Assembly (NCBI RefSeq): GCF_900095885.1
Contig: NZ_LT615367.1
Span: forward strand, 4,340,001 to 4,404,000
Source: Dickeya aquatica
GTDB taxonomy: Bacteria > Pseudomonadota > Gammaproteobacteria > Enterobacterales > Enterobacteriaceae
Length of the DNA stretch: 64,000 bases
Direction: 5' to 3'
The position numbers and the translations under genes were made by a program. A model generated the notes under the pieces. The model saw nothing but the letters and a program-made list of their open reading frames with translations, did no database searches and was not told the DNA's origin. This document shows positions 17,918-27,394 of the stretch, one piece after another (the first letter of the stretch is position 1; each line of letters starts with the position of its first letter).

Positions 17918-19456
17918 TTAGAACAAACCGAGCGGTTTTTCCGAATAACTAACCAACAGGCATTTGGTCTGCTGATAATGTTCCAGCATCATCTTATGGG
18001 TTTCACGCCCGATGCCAGACTGCTTATAACCGCCGAATGCCGCGTGAGCCGGATAAGCATGATAGCAGTTCGTCCAGACCCGGCCCGCCTGAATACCGCG
18101 TCCCATACGATAAGCAATATTGGAGTTGCGGCTCCACACTCCAGCGCCTAAACCGTAAGGTGTATCGTTAGCGATAGCCAGCGCCTCTTCCGGTGTTTTA
18201 AACGTCGTCACTGCCAGCACCGGGCCGAAGATCTCCTCCTGAAACACCCGCATACTGTTTTGACCAAACAGAATCGTCGGCTCCAGGTAGTACCCCTGAG
18301 CTAAATCACCCGGCAGAATTTTGCGCTGCCCGCCGGTGAGCACTTCCGCCCCTTCTTTTTTACCGATATCAATGTAGTTAAGGATAGTATCCAACTGGCC
18401 TGACGACACCTGTGCGCCCATCATGGTCTGGTTATCCAGCGGATTACCAACACGAATCGCCTCTACCCGTTTGATAGCGCGTTCCATAAAACGCTCATAG
18501 ATGGATTCCTGAACCAACGCGCGACTCGGACAGGTACACACTTCGCCCTGATTAAAGGCAAACAGCGAAAAGCCTTCCAGCACTTTGTCAAAAAAGCTGT
18601 CTTCCCTATCCATCACATCGGCAAAGAAAATATTGGGTGACTTGCCACCCAGCTCCAGCGTGACCGGGATGACGTTTTGGGCCGCATAACCCATTATCTG
18701 CTGGCCAACCTCGGTTGAACCGGTAAATGCCACTTTGGCAATGCGTGGTGAGGTCGCAAGGTATTCACCAATCTTCCCTCCCGCGCCATTCACCACATTG
18801 ATAACGCCCGGCGGCAACACATCCTGAATCAGTTCCATCAACAGCAACACCGACAGCGGCGTCAATTTGGCCGGTTTTAACACCACGCAGTTACCTGCCG
18901 CCAGTGCGGGTGCCAGCTTCCAGCACGCCATCAGCAATGGGAAATTCCATGGAATTATCTGCCCGACCACCCCCAGCGGTTCATGAAAATGGTAAGCGAC
19001 GGTATCGTGGTCAATCTCGCTGATTGCGCCTTCCTGAGCACGAATACAGGCGGCGAAATAACGGAAATGGTCAATACCGAGCGGCACATCGGCATGACGG
19101 GTTTCACGAATAGGCTTGCCGTTATCCCAGGTTTCCGCACTGGCTAACAGCTCCAGATTGGCTTCCATGCGATCGGCAATCCGGTTAAGGATTTGTGCAC
19201 GCTCACGCGCAGACAGCGTCCCCCACTCCGCACTGGCTTTATGCGCCGCATCCAGTGCATGATCGACATCACGGTTACTGGAGCTGGCCACTTCACACAA
19301 AGGCAGCCCCGTGACAGGGGTCAGATTGACATAATATTCCCCGCCCGAAGGTGGCACCCAGGCACCACCAATAAAGTTATCATAACGTGGTTTCAGCGTG
19401 AGTGCAGACCCGTATTCCCCTGGCTGTACACGGTTTCCTGTTGTATCAATGGCCAT
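17918..19456 (-). CDS. aldB: NADP-type acetaldehyde dehydrogenase AldB
   Basis: A 512-residue soluble aldehyde dehydrogenase with the same length as E. coli AldB and near-identical blocks. Visible are the cofactor site [27 protein letters not shown], the general-base Glu in LELGGKSPN and the catalytic Cys in [12 protein letters not shown]. It oxidises acetaldehyde and related small aldehydes. It is monocistronic. The 353-base upstream region to fdhD holds no other gene and no element I can identify. Confidence 0.95.
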   Translation of the reverse strand: MAIDTTGNRVQPGEYGSALTLKPRYDNFIGGAWVPPSGGEYYVNLTPVTGLPLCEVASSSNRDVDHALDAAHKASAEWGTLSARERAQILNRIADRMEANLELLASAETWDNGKPIRETRHADVPLGIDHFRYFAACIRAQEGAISEIDHDTVAYHFHEPLGVVGQIIPWNFPLLMACWKLAPALAAGNCVVLKPAKLTPLSVLLLMELIQDVLPPGVINVVNGAGGKIGEYLATSPRIAKVAFTGSTEVGQQIMGYAAQNVIPVTLELGGKSPNIFFADVMDREDSFFDKVLEGFSLFAFNQGEVCTCPSRALVQESIYERFMERAIKRVEAIRVGNPLDNQTMMGAQVSSGQLDTILNYIDIGKKEGAEVLTGGQRKILPGDLAQGYYLEPTILFGQNSMRVFQEEIFGPVLAVTTFKTPEEALAIANDTPYGLGAGVWSRNSNIAYRMGRGIQAGRVWTNCYHAYPAHAAFGGYKQSGIGRETHKMMLEHYQQTKCLLVSYSEKPLGLF

Positions 19457-19809
19457 TTCTGTCTCCTTTCATGAAAGTCATTGCAGGCCGCTGTCAAAAT
19501 GCCGATGAGCACGCCCGCGCGCCGTGGCCGACTCGGGAACGCTCGGCCATAAACCTTGTGTGACAGATAATCCCTGACAGAAAATAATGATTAAATAGTA
19601 TACAGTGTTATCAACTTGTAAAAGCCGTAATATCAGGAAAAGTGTCACTCTTCGACACAGCGCACAGTTTGTTATTAACCGATAAACACTCACATCATGG
19701 TTGTGCGTATCGCCGCGCAACATCAGCAAAATAGCGTTGCCACAGGCTGCACAGCGGGATAAAAGTTCGCATCAGCACCGTAGCGGTGAAATAATGTCAG
19801 GACAGACTC
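19457..19809. other. aldB-fdhD divergent intergenic region
   Basis: 353 bases without a credible gene; it must contain the aldB promoter (leftward) and the fdhD promoter (rightward). I see no recognisable operator. Confidence 0.5.
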
Positions 19810-20658
19810 ATGAGGCAGCAGGCACAAGCAGTGAACAGTGATGATATTCAGGACGTGACCAGGCCGCAGATACCCGTCGGTGCCAGCCAGCGCACCGTCT
19901 GGCATCAGGGAACACTCGGCACGTCGCAACCAGACTGGCTGGCAGAGGAAGTCCCGGTAGCACTGGTCTACAACGGTATTTCACATGTGGTCATGATGGC
20001 ATCCCCAAAAGATCTCGATGCCTTTGCGCTGGGGTTCTCCCTGTCAGAAGGCATTATTCAATCACCACAAGATATCTACGGCATCGATGTCGTGGCAGCC
20101 TGTAACGGCATTGAAGTGCAAATCGAGCTTTCCAGCCGCCGTTTTGTCGGGCTTAAAGCGCGCCGCAGAGCCATGGATGGGCGCACCGGTTGCGGCGTCT
20201 GCGGCGTTGAACAGTTGGCCGAGATAGGCAAGCCTGTGGCACCGCTTCCTTTTACTCAAACCTTCTCGCTGTCACGGCTGGAACCGGCGCTACAGGCGTT
20301 AAAAAGTGTCCAGCAGGCGGGACAGTTGACCGGCTCCACCCACGCCGCCGCCTGGCTGTCACCGGAAGGTGAGTTACTGGGCGGCTGTGAGGATGTAGGC
20401 CGCCATGTCGCACTGGATAAACTGCTTGGCGTGCGAGCCCGCCAGCCCTGGCAGCAGGGTGCTGCTCTGCTATCGAGCCGCGCCAGCTATGAAATGGTGC
20501 AAAAATCCGCCATGTGTGGTGTTGAAATCGTTTTTGCCGTTTCCGCTGCAACTTCGCTGGCTGTTGATGTCGCCGAACGCTGTAACCTGACGCTGGTGGG
20601 GTTCTGCCGCCCGGGTCGCGCCACGGTATATACCCACCCAGAACGGCTAACAGAGTAA
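19810..20658 (+). CDS. fdhD: formate dehydrogenase sulfurtransferase FdhD
   Basis: A 282-residue FdhD family protein that transfers sulfur from IscS to the molybdenum cofactor of formate dehydrogenases. The essential C-x-x-C pair is in [11 protein letters not shown], and [17 protein letters not shown] and [13 protein letters not shown] are family signatures. No formate dehydrogenase gene is in the window. It is followed by sodA in the same direction after 254 bases, which contain the sodA promoter. Confidence 0.95.
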   Translation: MRQQAQAVNSDDIQDVTRPQIPVGASQRTVWHQGTLGTSQPDWLAEEVPVALVYNGISHVVMMASPKDLDAFALGFSLSEGIIQSPQDIYGIDVVAACNGIEVQIELSSRRFVGLKARRRAMDGRTGCGVCGVEQLAEIGKPVAPLPFTQTFSLSRLEPALQALKSVQQAGQLTGSTHAAAWLSPEGELLGGCEDVGRHVALDKLLGVRARQPWQQGAALLSSRASYEMVQKSAMCGVEIVFAVSAATSLAVDVAERCNLTLVGFCRPGRATVYTHPERLTE

Positions 20659-20856
20659 GCGGCCGCCTGGAAATAACTTAGAACGATTTATTGTTAAGTT
20701 GGTTAAATTTGTTATAAGTTTTTGTAATTTAATAACAATTATAAGAAAATGAACCCATGTCGCTACGAATTAATCATTTTCAAGATCATTTAATTAACTA
20801 TAATGAACTTAACGCTTACGCGGCGCTAACAACGTGATGTGCCGCACACTGTGTAC

Positions 20857-20866
20857 GATAATGATT
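20857..20866 (+). promoter_or_regulatory. possible Fur half-site upstream of sodA
   Basis: GATAATGATT matches one half of the Fur box (GATAATGATAATCATTATC), 47 bases before the sodA start. Enterobacterial sodA is iron- and redox-controlled, which makes the position sensible, but only half of the site matches. Confidence 0.3.
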
Positions 20867-20912
20867 TGAGCGCGATAACCATTTGCGCCTGACAACAATG
20901 GAGATGCTAAAC

Positions 20913-21539
20913 ATGAGTTATTCACTGCCATCCCTGCCTTATGCTTATGACGCCCTGGAGCCGCATTTTGACAAGCAGACGATGGAAATCCATCACTCCA
21001 AACACCACCAGGCTTATGTCAATAACGCTAACGCAGCGCTGGAATCTCTGCCAGAATTCGCCAGCCTGTCTGCCGAAGAGCTGATCGCCAAGCTGGATCA
21101 ACTGCCTGCTGATAAGAAAAACGTGCTGCGTAACAACGCCGGTGGCCACGCCAACCACAGCCTGTTCTGGAAAGGGCTGAAACTGGGCACCACGCTGGAA
21201 GGTGAACTGAAAGCCGCCATTGAACGTGATTTTGGTAGCGTGGATGCATTCAAAGAGAAATTTGAGCAGGCGGCTGCCACCCGTTTTGGTTCTGGCTGGG
21301 CATGGCTGGTACTGAAAGACGACGGCAAACTGGCTGTGGTTTCAACCGCCAACCAGGACAGCCCGTTAATGGGTGAAGCGGTTTCCGGCGCGAGCGGCTA
21401 TCCGCTCGTGGCTCTGGATGTGTGGGAACATGCTTACTACCTGAAATATCAGAACCGCCGCCCGGATTACATCAAAGCATTCTGGAGCGTCGTGAACTGG
21501 GACGAAGCCGCTAAACGTTTCGCAGAAGCAAAGAAATAA
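20913..21539 (+). CDS. sodA: manganese superoxide dismutase
   Basis: A 208-residue Fe/Mn-type superoxide dismutase. Metal ligands are visible: His in [12 protein letters not shown] and [10 protein letters not shown], then [11 protein letters not shown] near the end. [13 protein letters not shown] and the length match Mn-type SodA. ATG 20913 gives the standard N terminus [19 protein letters not shown] is 9 bases upstream. A strong terminator follows at 21582-21617, so it is a single-gene unit. It detoxifies superoxide in the cytoplasm. Confidence 0.97.
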   Translation: MSYSLPSLPYAYDALEPHFDKQTMEIHHSKHHQAYVNNANAALESLPEFASLSAEELIAKLDQLPADKKNVLRNNAGGHANHSLFWKGLKLGTTLEGELKAAIERDFGSVDAFKEKFEQAAATRFGSGWAWLVLKDDGKLAVVSTANQDSPLMGEAVSGASGYPLVALDVWEHAYYLKYQNRRPDYIKAFWSVVNWDEAAKRFAEAKK

Positions 21540-21551
21540 ATTCATAACTCT

Positions 21552-21617
21552 CCATTTTTCGATGAAAAATGGATGATGCTGAAAACCCGGAATAACGTTC
21601 GTTATGCCGGGTTTTTT
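21552..21617 (+). terminator. sodA terminator
   Basis: A first inverted repeat CCATTTTTC-GAT-GAAAAATGG (21552-21572) is followed by a GC-rich stem AAAACCCGG / CCGGGTTTT (21582-21590 and 21607-21615) with inner pairing, ending in a T-run. The second is a standard rho-independent terminator. Confidence 0.88.
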
Positions 21618-21798
21618 CTACTTTGTTTTCCAGATCACAACAACAACAAAAATTATCGCCTAAATACCTTCCATAGCATTACAGTAAAATATCCACTCTT
21701 GGCCAGGATATTGACCTGAATGGAGGGTGCGTAGCAGTTAAATTCATAAAAACCATAAAGACCATAAAAATTTCATAAAAACGATGACGGTAAATATA

Positions 21799-21825
21799 TA
21801 AAGTTTCCGTCTGGTTCGCCGATAG
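21799..21825 (+). promoter_or_regulatory. sigma-28 (FliA) promoter of the chemoreceptor gene
   Basis: TAAA, then exactly 15 bases, then GCCGATAG: only the last base differs from the flagellar consensus TAAA-N15-GCCGATAA. It implies transcription together with flagellar class 3 genes, starting near 21835 and leaving a leader of about 250 bases before the ATG at 22086. Confidence 0.85.
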
Positions 21826-21979
21826 ACTCTGCGTGTTCTGTTCATTGTCTGTAAGCGACTGTCAACCCGACAATCTCTCATCCATACTCTAATTCAATTA
21901 GATATCAAGACGCAGGAAGGCGTCAGTTCGGTATATACCCATACCGATACCACTCACTAACAGGAATTTTTTAAACCGT

Positions 21980-22024
21980 CTGAGGAGCGTCAGGCCTGAG
22001 TAACGCTCATCAGTCAGATTTTTT
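21980..22024 (+). terminator. terminator-like hairpin in the chemoreceptor leader
   Basis: CTGA-G-GAGCGT pairs with ACGCTC-A-TCAG (21980-21990 and 22003-22013; one 1x1 mismatch) around a 12-base loop. Six T follow at 22019-22024. It sits between the sigma-28 promoter and the start codon, so it could attenuate the gene, or end a short upstream RNA. Confidence 0.5.
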
Positions 22025-22085
22025 AATACCAGGGGCAAAACCTGAAACCTTACCTACTCAGCCTATTCGTGATGGAAGAAAATCA

Positions 22086-23972
22086 ATGGTTATAAAACTC
22101 GAAAATATCAAAGTCGGCAGGAAATTAGGGCTAGGGTTCGCCCTGGTGCTGTTGCTGACTGTAATTATTGCTGCTGTTAGCGTCCGTTACATTGAAATAT
22201 TGAAAGGCCGTTTTGAAAAAGTACTTTTCAGCAATCAAATTAACACCGAAGTTAGTGAAGCCCGTTATTATCGCGCAGTTTATGCAAATGGTTATAATGC
22301 AGATAGCCTTAAAGAAAATAGTAAACATATTGATAACATTATTACGTTGATATCCTCAACGCAGGATAAATCCTGGCGCGGCGATTATAATGACCGGCTG
22401 GATAATATCGGCAAGCTGATTAGTCAGTATAAGGAACGCCGGAAAAATTATACGGATGCGGTAGCCAAAAAAGATGACGTGCGTAAAAGCTGGAACCTGT
22501 CAGACTCAGAAAAACCCCTGAAACAAATAGAGCAACAGATTGCAGGTAACACCGCGCTGCAACTGCAACTGACCACACTGCATCAAAAATTGGTCAATGT
22601 CCGTTACCTGGTGCGCGGCCTGTTGTTGTCGCTAAACAGTGAGGCAGAAAAACCGCTGATTAGCGCGCTGGATGACGCACAAGCGGTACTCAACCAGTTT
22701 ATTCAGGCGTTGACCCCGGAGCAGCAGGCTATTATGGCACCGGTTGTCTCCACTCTTTCTACCTATAAAACCCAGGTAATAGCGTATCTCCCGGCCTATC
22801 AGGTAGAACTGGTGCAGGGGCAACTGCTGGGCGACACCGCCAATTTGCTTATCGATACCGCCAACAAGATGGTAAACGATGAAAACAGCGCCACTCAGCA
22901 AAATATTAGTGATGCCGAATGGCAAATTGCCGTCACCGCTTTGATTACGCTGGTGCTGGGCATTCTGATAGCCTGGTATATTTCGCGCCAGATAACTCAG
23001 CCGCTAAATAACACCGTGGCGATTGCAGAAAGTATTGCCACCGGCGATTTAACCGTCAGCATTGAAAGCACCCGCCGTGACGAACTGGGTATGTTATTTG
23101 ATGCCATGGCAAAAATGAAAGCTAACCTGCATAACATGATTGATGACATCCGCATGGGGGTCAGCCAGATAACCACCGCCGCCAGTGAGATAGTCACCGG
23201 CAATAACGATCTCGCGGCCCGAACGGAATCACAGGCGGCATCCGTCGAGCAGACGGCGGCCAGCATGGAAGAACTGACCTCCACCGTGAAACAGAACGCT
23301 GCCAACGCGCATCAGGCCAATAAGCTGGTACTGGATGCCACACACACGGCACAGTCAGGCGGTAAGCTGGTGGAAAATGTGGTGCAAACCATGTCTGAAA
23401 TTGAAGGCAGCTCAAAACGCATCGCAGAAATCACCTCTGTTATTAACGGCATTGCCTTCCAGACCAACATTCTGGCGCTGAACGCAGCCGTCGAAGCTGC
23501 CCGTGCCGGTGAGCAGGGGCGTGGCTTTGCAGTCGTGGCCAACGAGGTACGCAATCTGGCCCAGCGCAGTTCACAAGCCGCCAAAGAAATTGAAGGGCTG
23601 ATTTCCACCTCGGTTGAACAGGTGACGAAAGGGGCACATCTGGTGCATTCTGCCGGTAAAACCATGCAGGAAATTGTTACTGCCGTCACGCATGTACATG
23701 ACATCATGGGGGAAATAACCGTTGCCTCTGATGAGCAAAGCCGGGGTATTGCACAGGTTAATCAGGCGATTGTCGAGATGGATAGCTCCACGCAACAAAA
23801 CGCCGCACTGGTTCAGCAGTCTTCTGCGGCGGCCAGCTCACTGGAAGATCAAGCCGTGATCCTCTCCAACACGGTATCCGCGTTCCGCCTCTCGTCAACC
23901 CATGAGCTACCCTCTGCCAGCCACAGCTTACCGCTTGCCAGCCCTCACGCCTCGTTACCCTATAGAAAGTAA
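22086..23972 (+). CDS. methyl-accepting chemotaxis protein
   Basis: A 628-residue transmembrane chemoreceptor. TM1 is about residues 12-33 (LGLGFALVLLLTVIIAAVSV), followed by a roughly 250-residue periplasmic four-helix-bundle sensor, TM2 about 280-300 (ITLVLGILIAWYIS), a HAMP domain, and a cytoplasmic signalling hairpin with the conserved tip EAARAGEQGRGFAVVANEV. Methylation-helix sequences rich in Q/E flank the tip. The C terminus ends ASLPYRK without the NWETF-type pentapeptide that tethers CheR/CheB, so it probably relies on other receptors for adaptation. The ligand is unknown. It is transcribed from a sigma-28 promoter. Confidence 0.93.
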   Translation: MVIKLENIKVGRKLGLGFALVLLLTVIIAAVSVRYIEILKGRFEKVLFSNQINTEVSEARYYRAVYANGYNADSLKENSKHIDNIITLISSTQDKSWRGDYNDRLDNIGKLISQYKERRKNYTDAVAKKDDVRKSWNLSDSEKPLKQIEQQIAGNTALQLQLTTLHQKLVNVRYLVRGLLLSLNSEAEKPLISALDDAQAVLNQFIQALTPEQQAIMAPVVSTLSTYKTQVIAYLPAYQVELVQGQLLGDTANLLIDTANKMVNDENSATQQNISDAEWQIAVTALITLVLGILIAWYISRQITQPLNNTVAIAESIATGDLTVSIESTRRDELGMLFDAMAKMKANLHNMIDDIRMGVSQITTAASEIVTGNNDLAARTESQAASVEQTAASMEELTSTVKQNAANAHQANKLVLDATHTAQSGGKLVENVVQTMSEIEGSSKRIAEITSVINGIAFQTNILALNAAVEAARAGEQGRGFAVVANEVRNLAQRSSQAAKEIEGLISTSVEQVTKGAHLVHSAGKTMQEIVTAVTHVHDIMGEITVASDEQSRGIAQVNQAIVEMDSSTQQNAALVQQSSAAASSLEDQAVILSNTVSAFRLSSTHELPSASHSLPLASPHASLPYRK

Positions 23973-24002
23973 TCAGAGCGAACGTCAGATACGCGCAAAC
24001 AG

Positions 24003-24028
24003 CAAGGGCAACCACACGGTTGCCCTTG
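24003..24028. terminator. terminator between chemoreceptor gene and yiaF
   Basis: A perfect 11-bp stem CAAGGGCAACC / GGTTGCCCTTG with a 4-base loop lies between two convergent genes. The T-tract is short on both sides. Confidence 0.65.
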
Positions 24029-24078
24029 TTATAACGGCTGCGTTGTAACACGGGTTATCGCGCAATCCCTTGATTCAT

Positions 24079-24789
24079 TCAGTGAGGCAGGAAATTTTGC
24101 GCTTTCAGAGTGGTGTACAATTTTTGCTGCTGACTGGCAATATCCGTCATCATGCCGTTGTATTGCTCCACCTGCTGTGGGGTGTGAAACTGCACACCAT
24201 TGTTGCCAAACACCACCTGACTCCCCTGAGCCTGAAGATAGTCGCCCACCTGCATCACGCTCTGGGCAAAGGCGGTGCTGGCTGGAACCACGGTTACCAT
24301 CGCATTGGCGGGCAACGAAACCGCACGATTGTAAACCTTGTCATAAATGGCCTGTAGCTCTTCGGTTTGCTTGAGCACGTGACGGGCGGTATCCGCCTGC
24401 GTTTTGGCACTTTGCACCTGTGGGCTCAACATGTTCAGCGCACCGAGTGCCTGGCGTAAATTGTCACGCTGGGCCACATAATCCTGCGGCACGCGAATAC
24501 GTGACATCGCTTCCAGCACCGGTGTCAGGCTGCCCGCCAACGCCTGATCCAACTGCTGATTAAACGACGTCATCACGGCGTAATCCTGAGTAAAACGCCC
24601 AAAACTCTGTTTTTGTTGTTCAGACAAGGCAGGCAACTGACGCCCTTCCTGCTGAGAAATACCCTGCAAGAAGGTGGTAAACGCCTGACGCGCTTCTTTA
24701 TCTTTGTCGCCACAGGCTGACAATTGCAATGCCGTCACCAACATAATCACTGGCAGCAGCCAGCGCGAACGGTAATCCGCCAACATCAT
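24079..24789 (-). CDS. yiaF: DUF3053 lipoprotein YiaF
   Basis: A 236-residue predicted lipoprotein, same length as E. coli YiaF. The N terminus is a basic/hydrophobic signal ending in the lipobox LSAC, so Cys (about residue 26) would be acylated. The rest is largely helical, with RVPQDYVAQRDNLRQALGAL and a C-terminal GVQFHTPQQVEQYN shared with the family. Function is unknown. AGGAG precedes the paired ATGs at 24789 and 24786. In E. coli yiaF lies beside ghrB; here ghrB is about 18 kb away, beyond the accessory block and glyQS. Confidence 0.88.
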   Translation of the reverse strand: MMLADYRSRWLLPVIMLVTALQLSACGDKDKEARQAFTTFLQGISQQEGRQLPALSEQQKQSFGRFTQDYAVMTSFNQQLDQALAGSLTPVLEAMSRIRVPQDYVAQRDNLRQALGALNMLSPQVQSAKTQADTARHVLKQTEELQAIYDKVYNRAVSLPANAMVTVVPASTAFAQSVMQVGDYLQAQGSQVVFGNNGVQFHTPQQVEQYNGMMTDIASQQQKLYTTLKAQNFLPH

Positions 24790-25304
24790 TACGACTCCTG
24801 TTTGATTTCACCACCACAACCCGGCAACACCCTGTGTCAGCAGGTCATTACTGTTATCCAAGCCCGCTGCCGCGCACCGCTCAGCCGCAATGTCACCGGC
24901 ATCCGGGCTGCTCCTCATACAAAGTTTACCAAAGGAGACATGCGGGGGGCCTATTCTACGCTGGATCGGTACAGACGACGTACAGAATCCTCCCTTTTGC
25001 CAATAATCTCCCCCCACACCCTGTTGCCTCGCGCGCCTTCCTGCTTTTGTCATCCTTGCCCAAACACATCGCACCCGTTTCACGCTCTGCACGTAAACGG
25101 TGCATGAGGCACAACCTCACCGGTCAGCCCGCCCGCTCAGCTCCGGTAAAACCCACCGCGAATAGAAAAATAAGCTATTGATAAATAAAAAATCGCCTCC
25201 TGCAACCACGTTTTCCGAGAAACAAAACACAACATGGCAGATTTTTTGCTTAACACTTATTCAGGCAGGAGCGATAGCGGGCAACCGGTGTCGCCAGACA
25301 ATTT
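24790..25304. other. non-coding region upstream of the guanidine riboswitch
   Basis: About 515 bases without a credible gene: overlapping open frames have no family features and no ribosome-binding sites. It should contain the yiaF promoter and, near its right end, the promoter of the riboswitch-controlled operon. I see nothing else. Confidence 0.5.
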
Positions 25305-25402
25305 GGAAATGGGTAACTAGGGTTCCGGCTGTGATGGCGCAGGTCCGAGAGTTACCGACCGCCCTCTGGCGGTTACACGGCGGGATAAAAGCCCGGGAGG
25401 AT
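25305..25402 (+). ncRNA. guanidine-I (ykkC) riboswitch aptamer
   Basis: The conserved blocks of this class occur in order: CTAGGGTTCCGGC (25317-25329), GGTCCGAGAG (25342-25351) and ACACGGCGGGATAAAAGCCC followed by GGGAGG (25375-25400). These are the hallmark single-stranded and pairing elements of the guanidine-I aptamer. It stands about 80 bases before the transporter start codon, upstream of a urea-carboxylase-type operon, a classic context for this riboswitch. Guanidine binding would turn the operon on. The exact 5' edge is estimated. Confidence 0.93.
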
Positions 25403-25446
25403 ACAGCGAGTCGATGCTCGCCGCCCTCCTGCTGTTTTGCTGTTTA
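25396..25446 (+). terminator. riboswitch expression platform
   Basis: GGAGG at the aptamer's 3' edge can pair with CCTCC (near 25424-25428) around an inner GCGAG/CTCGC stem. T-rich sequence (TGCTGTTTTGCTGTTT) follows. This is a plausible terminator that competes with the ligand-bound aptamer. Folding is by eye. Confidence 0.55.
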
Positions 25447-25478
25447 TGCTTGCGCCCAACGTCAGAGGACATCTCACC

Positions 25479-26534
25479 ATGAAAACCCTTCAACGCGTCT
25501 TACTTCTTTGCGCCCTGGCGCTGTGTAGCCTTGGCGTACAGGCCGAAGGCAAACCGGCCTTCAAACTGTGCTGGTCTATTTATGCCGGGTGGATGCCCTG
25601 GGACTACGCCCAGCAACAGGGCATCATCAAAAAATGGGCCGATAAATACGGTATCGCCATCCAGTTCGTGCAAGTGAACGACTATATCGAATCCGTTAAT
25701 CAATACACCGCTGGCGGCTTCGATGGCTGCGCCATGACCAACATGGACGCGCTGACCATCCCGGCGGCAGGCGGCGTAGACAGCACCGCGCTGATCGTCG
25801 GTGATTACTCAAACGGCAACGACGGCATTCTGATTAAAGGCACCAACAGCCTCACTGCCCTGAAAGGCAAGCCGATTAATCTGGTGCAGTTATCGGTCTC
25901 TCACTATTTGCTGGCGCGCGCGCTGGAAAAAAATGGCATGAGCGAGAAGGACATCAAGGTGGTAAACACGGCGGATGCCGATCTGGTCGCCGCCTTCGGC
26001 ACCCCGGATGTGCAAGCCATTGTGACCTGGAACCCGTTACTGGCTGCCGCCAAAAAACAACCGGGTAGCCAGTTAGCCTTTTCATCAGCCCAGATCCCCG
26101 GCGAAATTCTCGATTTACTGGTCGTCAACACCGCCACGCTGCAAAAGCACCCGGAGCTTGGCAAAGCGCTGACCGGTGCCTGGTATGAAACCCTGCAAGC
26201 CATGTCTGGCGATAGCGCCAGCGCCCGTCAGGCCCGCACCGCGATGGGCCAGGCTGCGGGAACAGACTTGCCCGGCTTTGATGAACAGCTTGCCGCCACC
26301 CACCTGTTTGATACGCCACAACTGGCCCTGAGCTTTGTCGAAAACGCCCAGCTCAAAACCACCATGCAGTCAGTGGCCGAATTCTCGTTTCGTCACGGCC
26401 TGCTTGGCGATAACGCGCCGGGCGCAAATGTCGTCGGGGTCAGCACGCCATCGGGGGTCTGGGGCAACACGGGCAACATCAAGCTGCGCTTTAGCGATGA
26501 GTTCCTGAAACTTGCTGCTGACCACAAGCTGTAA
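25479..26534 (+). CDS. ABC transporter substrate-binding protein (guanidine operon)
   Basis: A 351-residue periplasmic binding protein of the nitrate/taurine/thiamine-precursor type. Residues 1-22 form a signal peptide ending VQA; the mature protein starts EGKPAFKLCWSIYAGWMPWD. It matches the binding proteins commonly found beside urea-carboxylase-type genes. ATG 25479 follows AGAGGA; an upstream ATG at 25437 lies within the riboswitch terminator and is rejected. With the permease and ATPase downstream it should import guanidine or a guanidine-bearing compound, inferred from the riboswitch. Confidence 0.85.
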   Translation: MKTLQRVLLLCALALCSLGVQAEGKPAFKLCWSIYAGWMPWDYAQQQGIIKKWADKYGIAIQFVQVNDYIESVNQYTAGGFDGCAMTNMDALTIPAAGGVDSTALIVGDYSNGNDGILIKGTNSLTALKGKPINLVQLSVSHYLLARALEKNGMSEKDIKVVNTADADLVAAFGTPDVQAIVTWNPLLAAAKKQPGSQLAFSSAQIPGEILDLLVVNTATLQKHPELGKALTGAWYETLQAMSGDSASARQARTAMGQAAGTDLPGFDEQLAATHLFDTPQLALSFVENAQLKTTMQSVAEFSFRHGLLGDNAPGANVVGVSTPSGVWGNTGNIKLRFSDEFLKLAADHKL

Positions 26535-26551
26535 ACCGAGGGGAATGTCGG

Positions 26552-27364
26552 ATGCGTAAACTGATCAACTACCAGCCGCTCCCGCTGACACGCGGCATGA
26601 TGGGGTTTCTGCCATTACTGGCGCTGTTGCTGGTCTACCTGATGGCATCCGACGCCCGGCTGTCGCTCAACGCCGCCGACAAACTGCTGCCGGGCTTCAG
26701 TGCCATGAGCGATGCCATTCACCGCATGGCGCTGGAGCCCAACGAGCGCACGGGCGAATACCTGCTGTGGACAGACACCGCCGCCAGCCTGCTGCGCCTG
26801 TTAACGGGCGTCGGGTTAAGCGCCCTGCTGGCGCTGGTGTTTGGCCTGCTGTGCGGCGCGCTGCCGGTGGTGCGCGCCACGCTCTCACCGCTGATAACGC
26901 TGTTTGCGCTGGTGCCACCGCTGGCGGTACTGCCGATTTTGTTTATCTGCTTTGGCCTGGGTGAAGTCGCCAAAGTGGTGCTGATAACCATCGGCATCAC
27001 GCCATTTATTATCCGCGACTTACAGCTCTACATTCAGACGCTGCCGCGCGAGCAACTGGTGAAAGCGCAAACCCTCGGCGGCCACAGCGGCCAGATCCTC
27101 TGGCGGGTGATCCTGCCGCAACTGATGCCGCGCCTGCTTGATGCCGTGCGCCTGTCGCTCAGTTCCGCCTGGCTGTTTTTAATTGCCGCCGAAGCGATTG
27201 CCGCCACAGACGGGCTGGGATACCGCATTTTCCTGATGCGCCGTTATCTGGCGATGGACGTGATTTTGCCTTACGTCGCCTGGATAACGCTGCTGGCCTT
27301 CCTGCTTGATGCGCTGCTCAAACTCATCAGCCGTCGCGGCTGGCCCTGGTATTACCCGAAATAA
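26552..27364 (+). CDS. ABC transporter permease (guanidine operon)
   Basis: A 270-residue inner-membrane permease of the BPD-type family with about six hydrophobic helices. The EAA loop that docks the ATPase is seen at LVKAQTLGGHSGQILWRVILPQL. It starts 17 bases after the binding-protein gene, with GAGGGG upstream of the ATG. It would form the channel of the importer with the ATPase encoded next. Confidence 0.9.
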   Translation: MRKLINYQPLPLTRGMMGFLPLLALLLVYLMASDARLSLNAADKLLPGFSAMSDAIHRMALEPNERTGEYLLWTDTAASLLRLLTGVGLSALLALVFGLLCGALPVVRATLSPLITLFALVPPLAVLPILFICFGLGEVAKVVLITIGITPFIIRDLQLYIQTLPREQLVKAQTLGGHSGQILWRVILPQLMPRLLDAVRLSLSSAWLFLIAAEAIAATDGLGYRIFLMRRYLAMDVILPYVAWITLLAFLLDALLKLISRRGWPWYYPK

Positions 27365-27394
27365 GCCGCCGACAACAAGAGAGCCAGAGAAGCT

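Larger units (their letters stand above)
21618..22085 (+). other. leader and upstream region of the chemoreceptor gene
   Basis: No gene is visible in these 468 bases. They contain a sigma-28 promoter (21799-21825) and a long untranslated leader with a terminator-like hairpin (21980-22024), each described separately. Confidence 0.6.

Noticed and set aside
24834..25181. 115-residue frame upstream of the riboswitch
   Set aside because: No ribosome-binding site, no family features and a biased composition; overlaps other equally poor frames.
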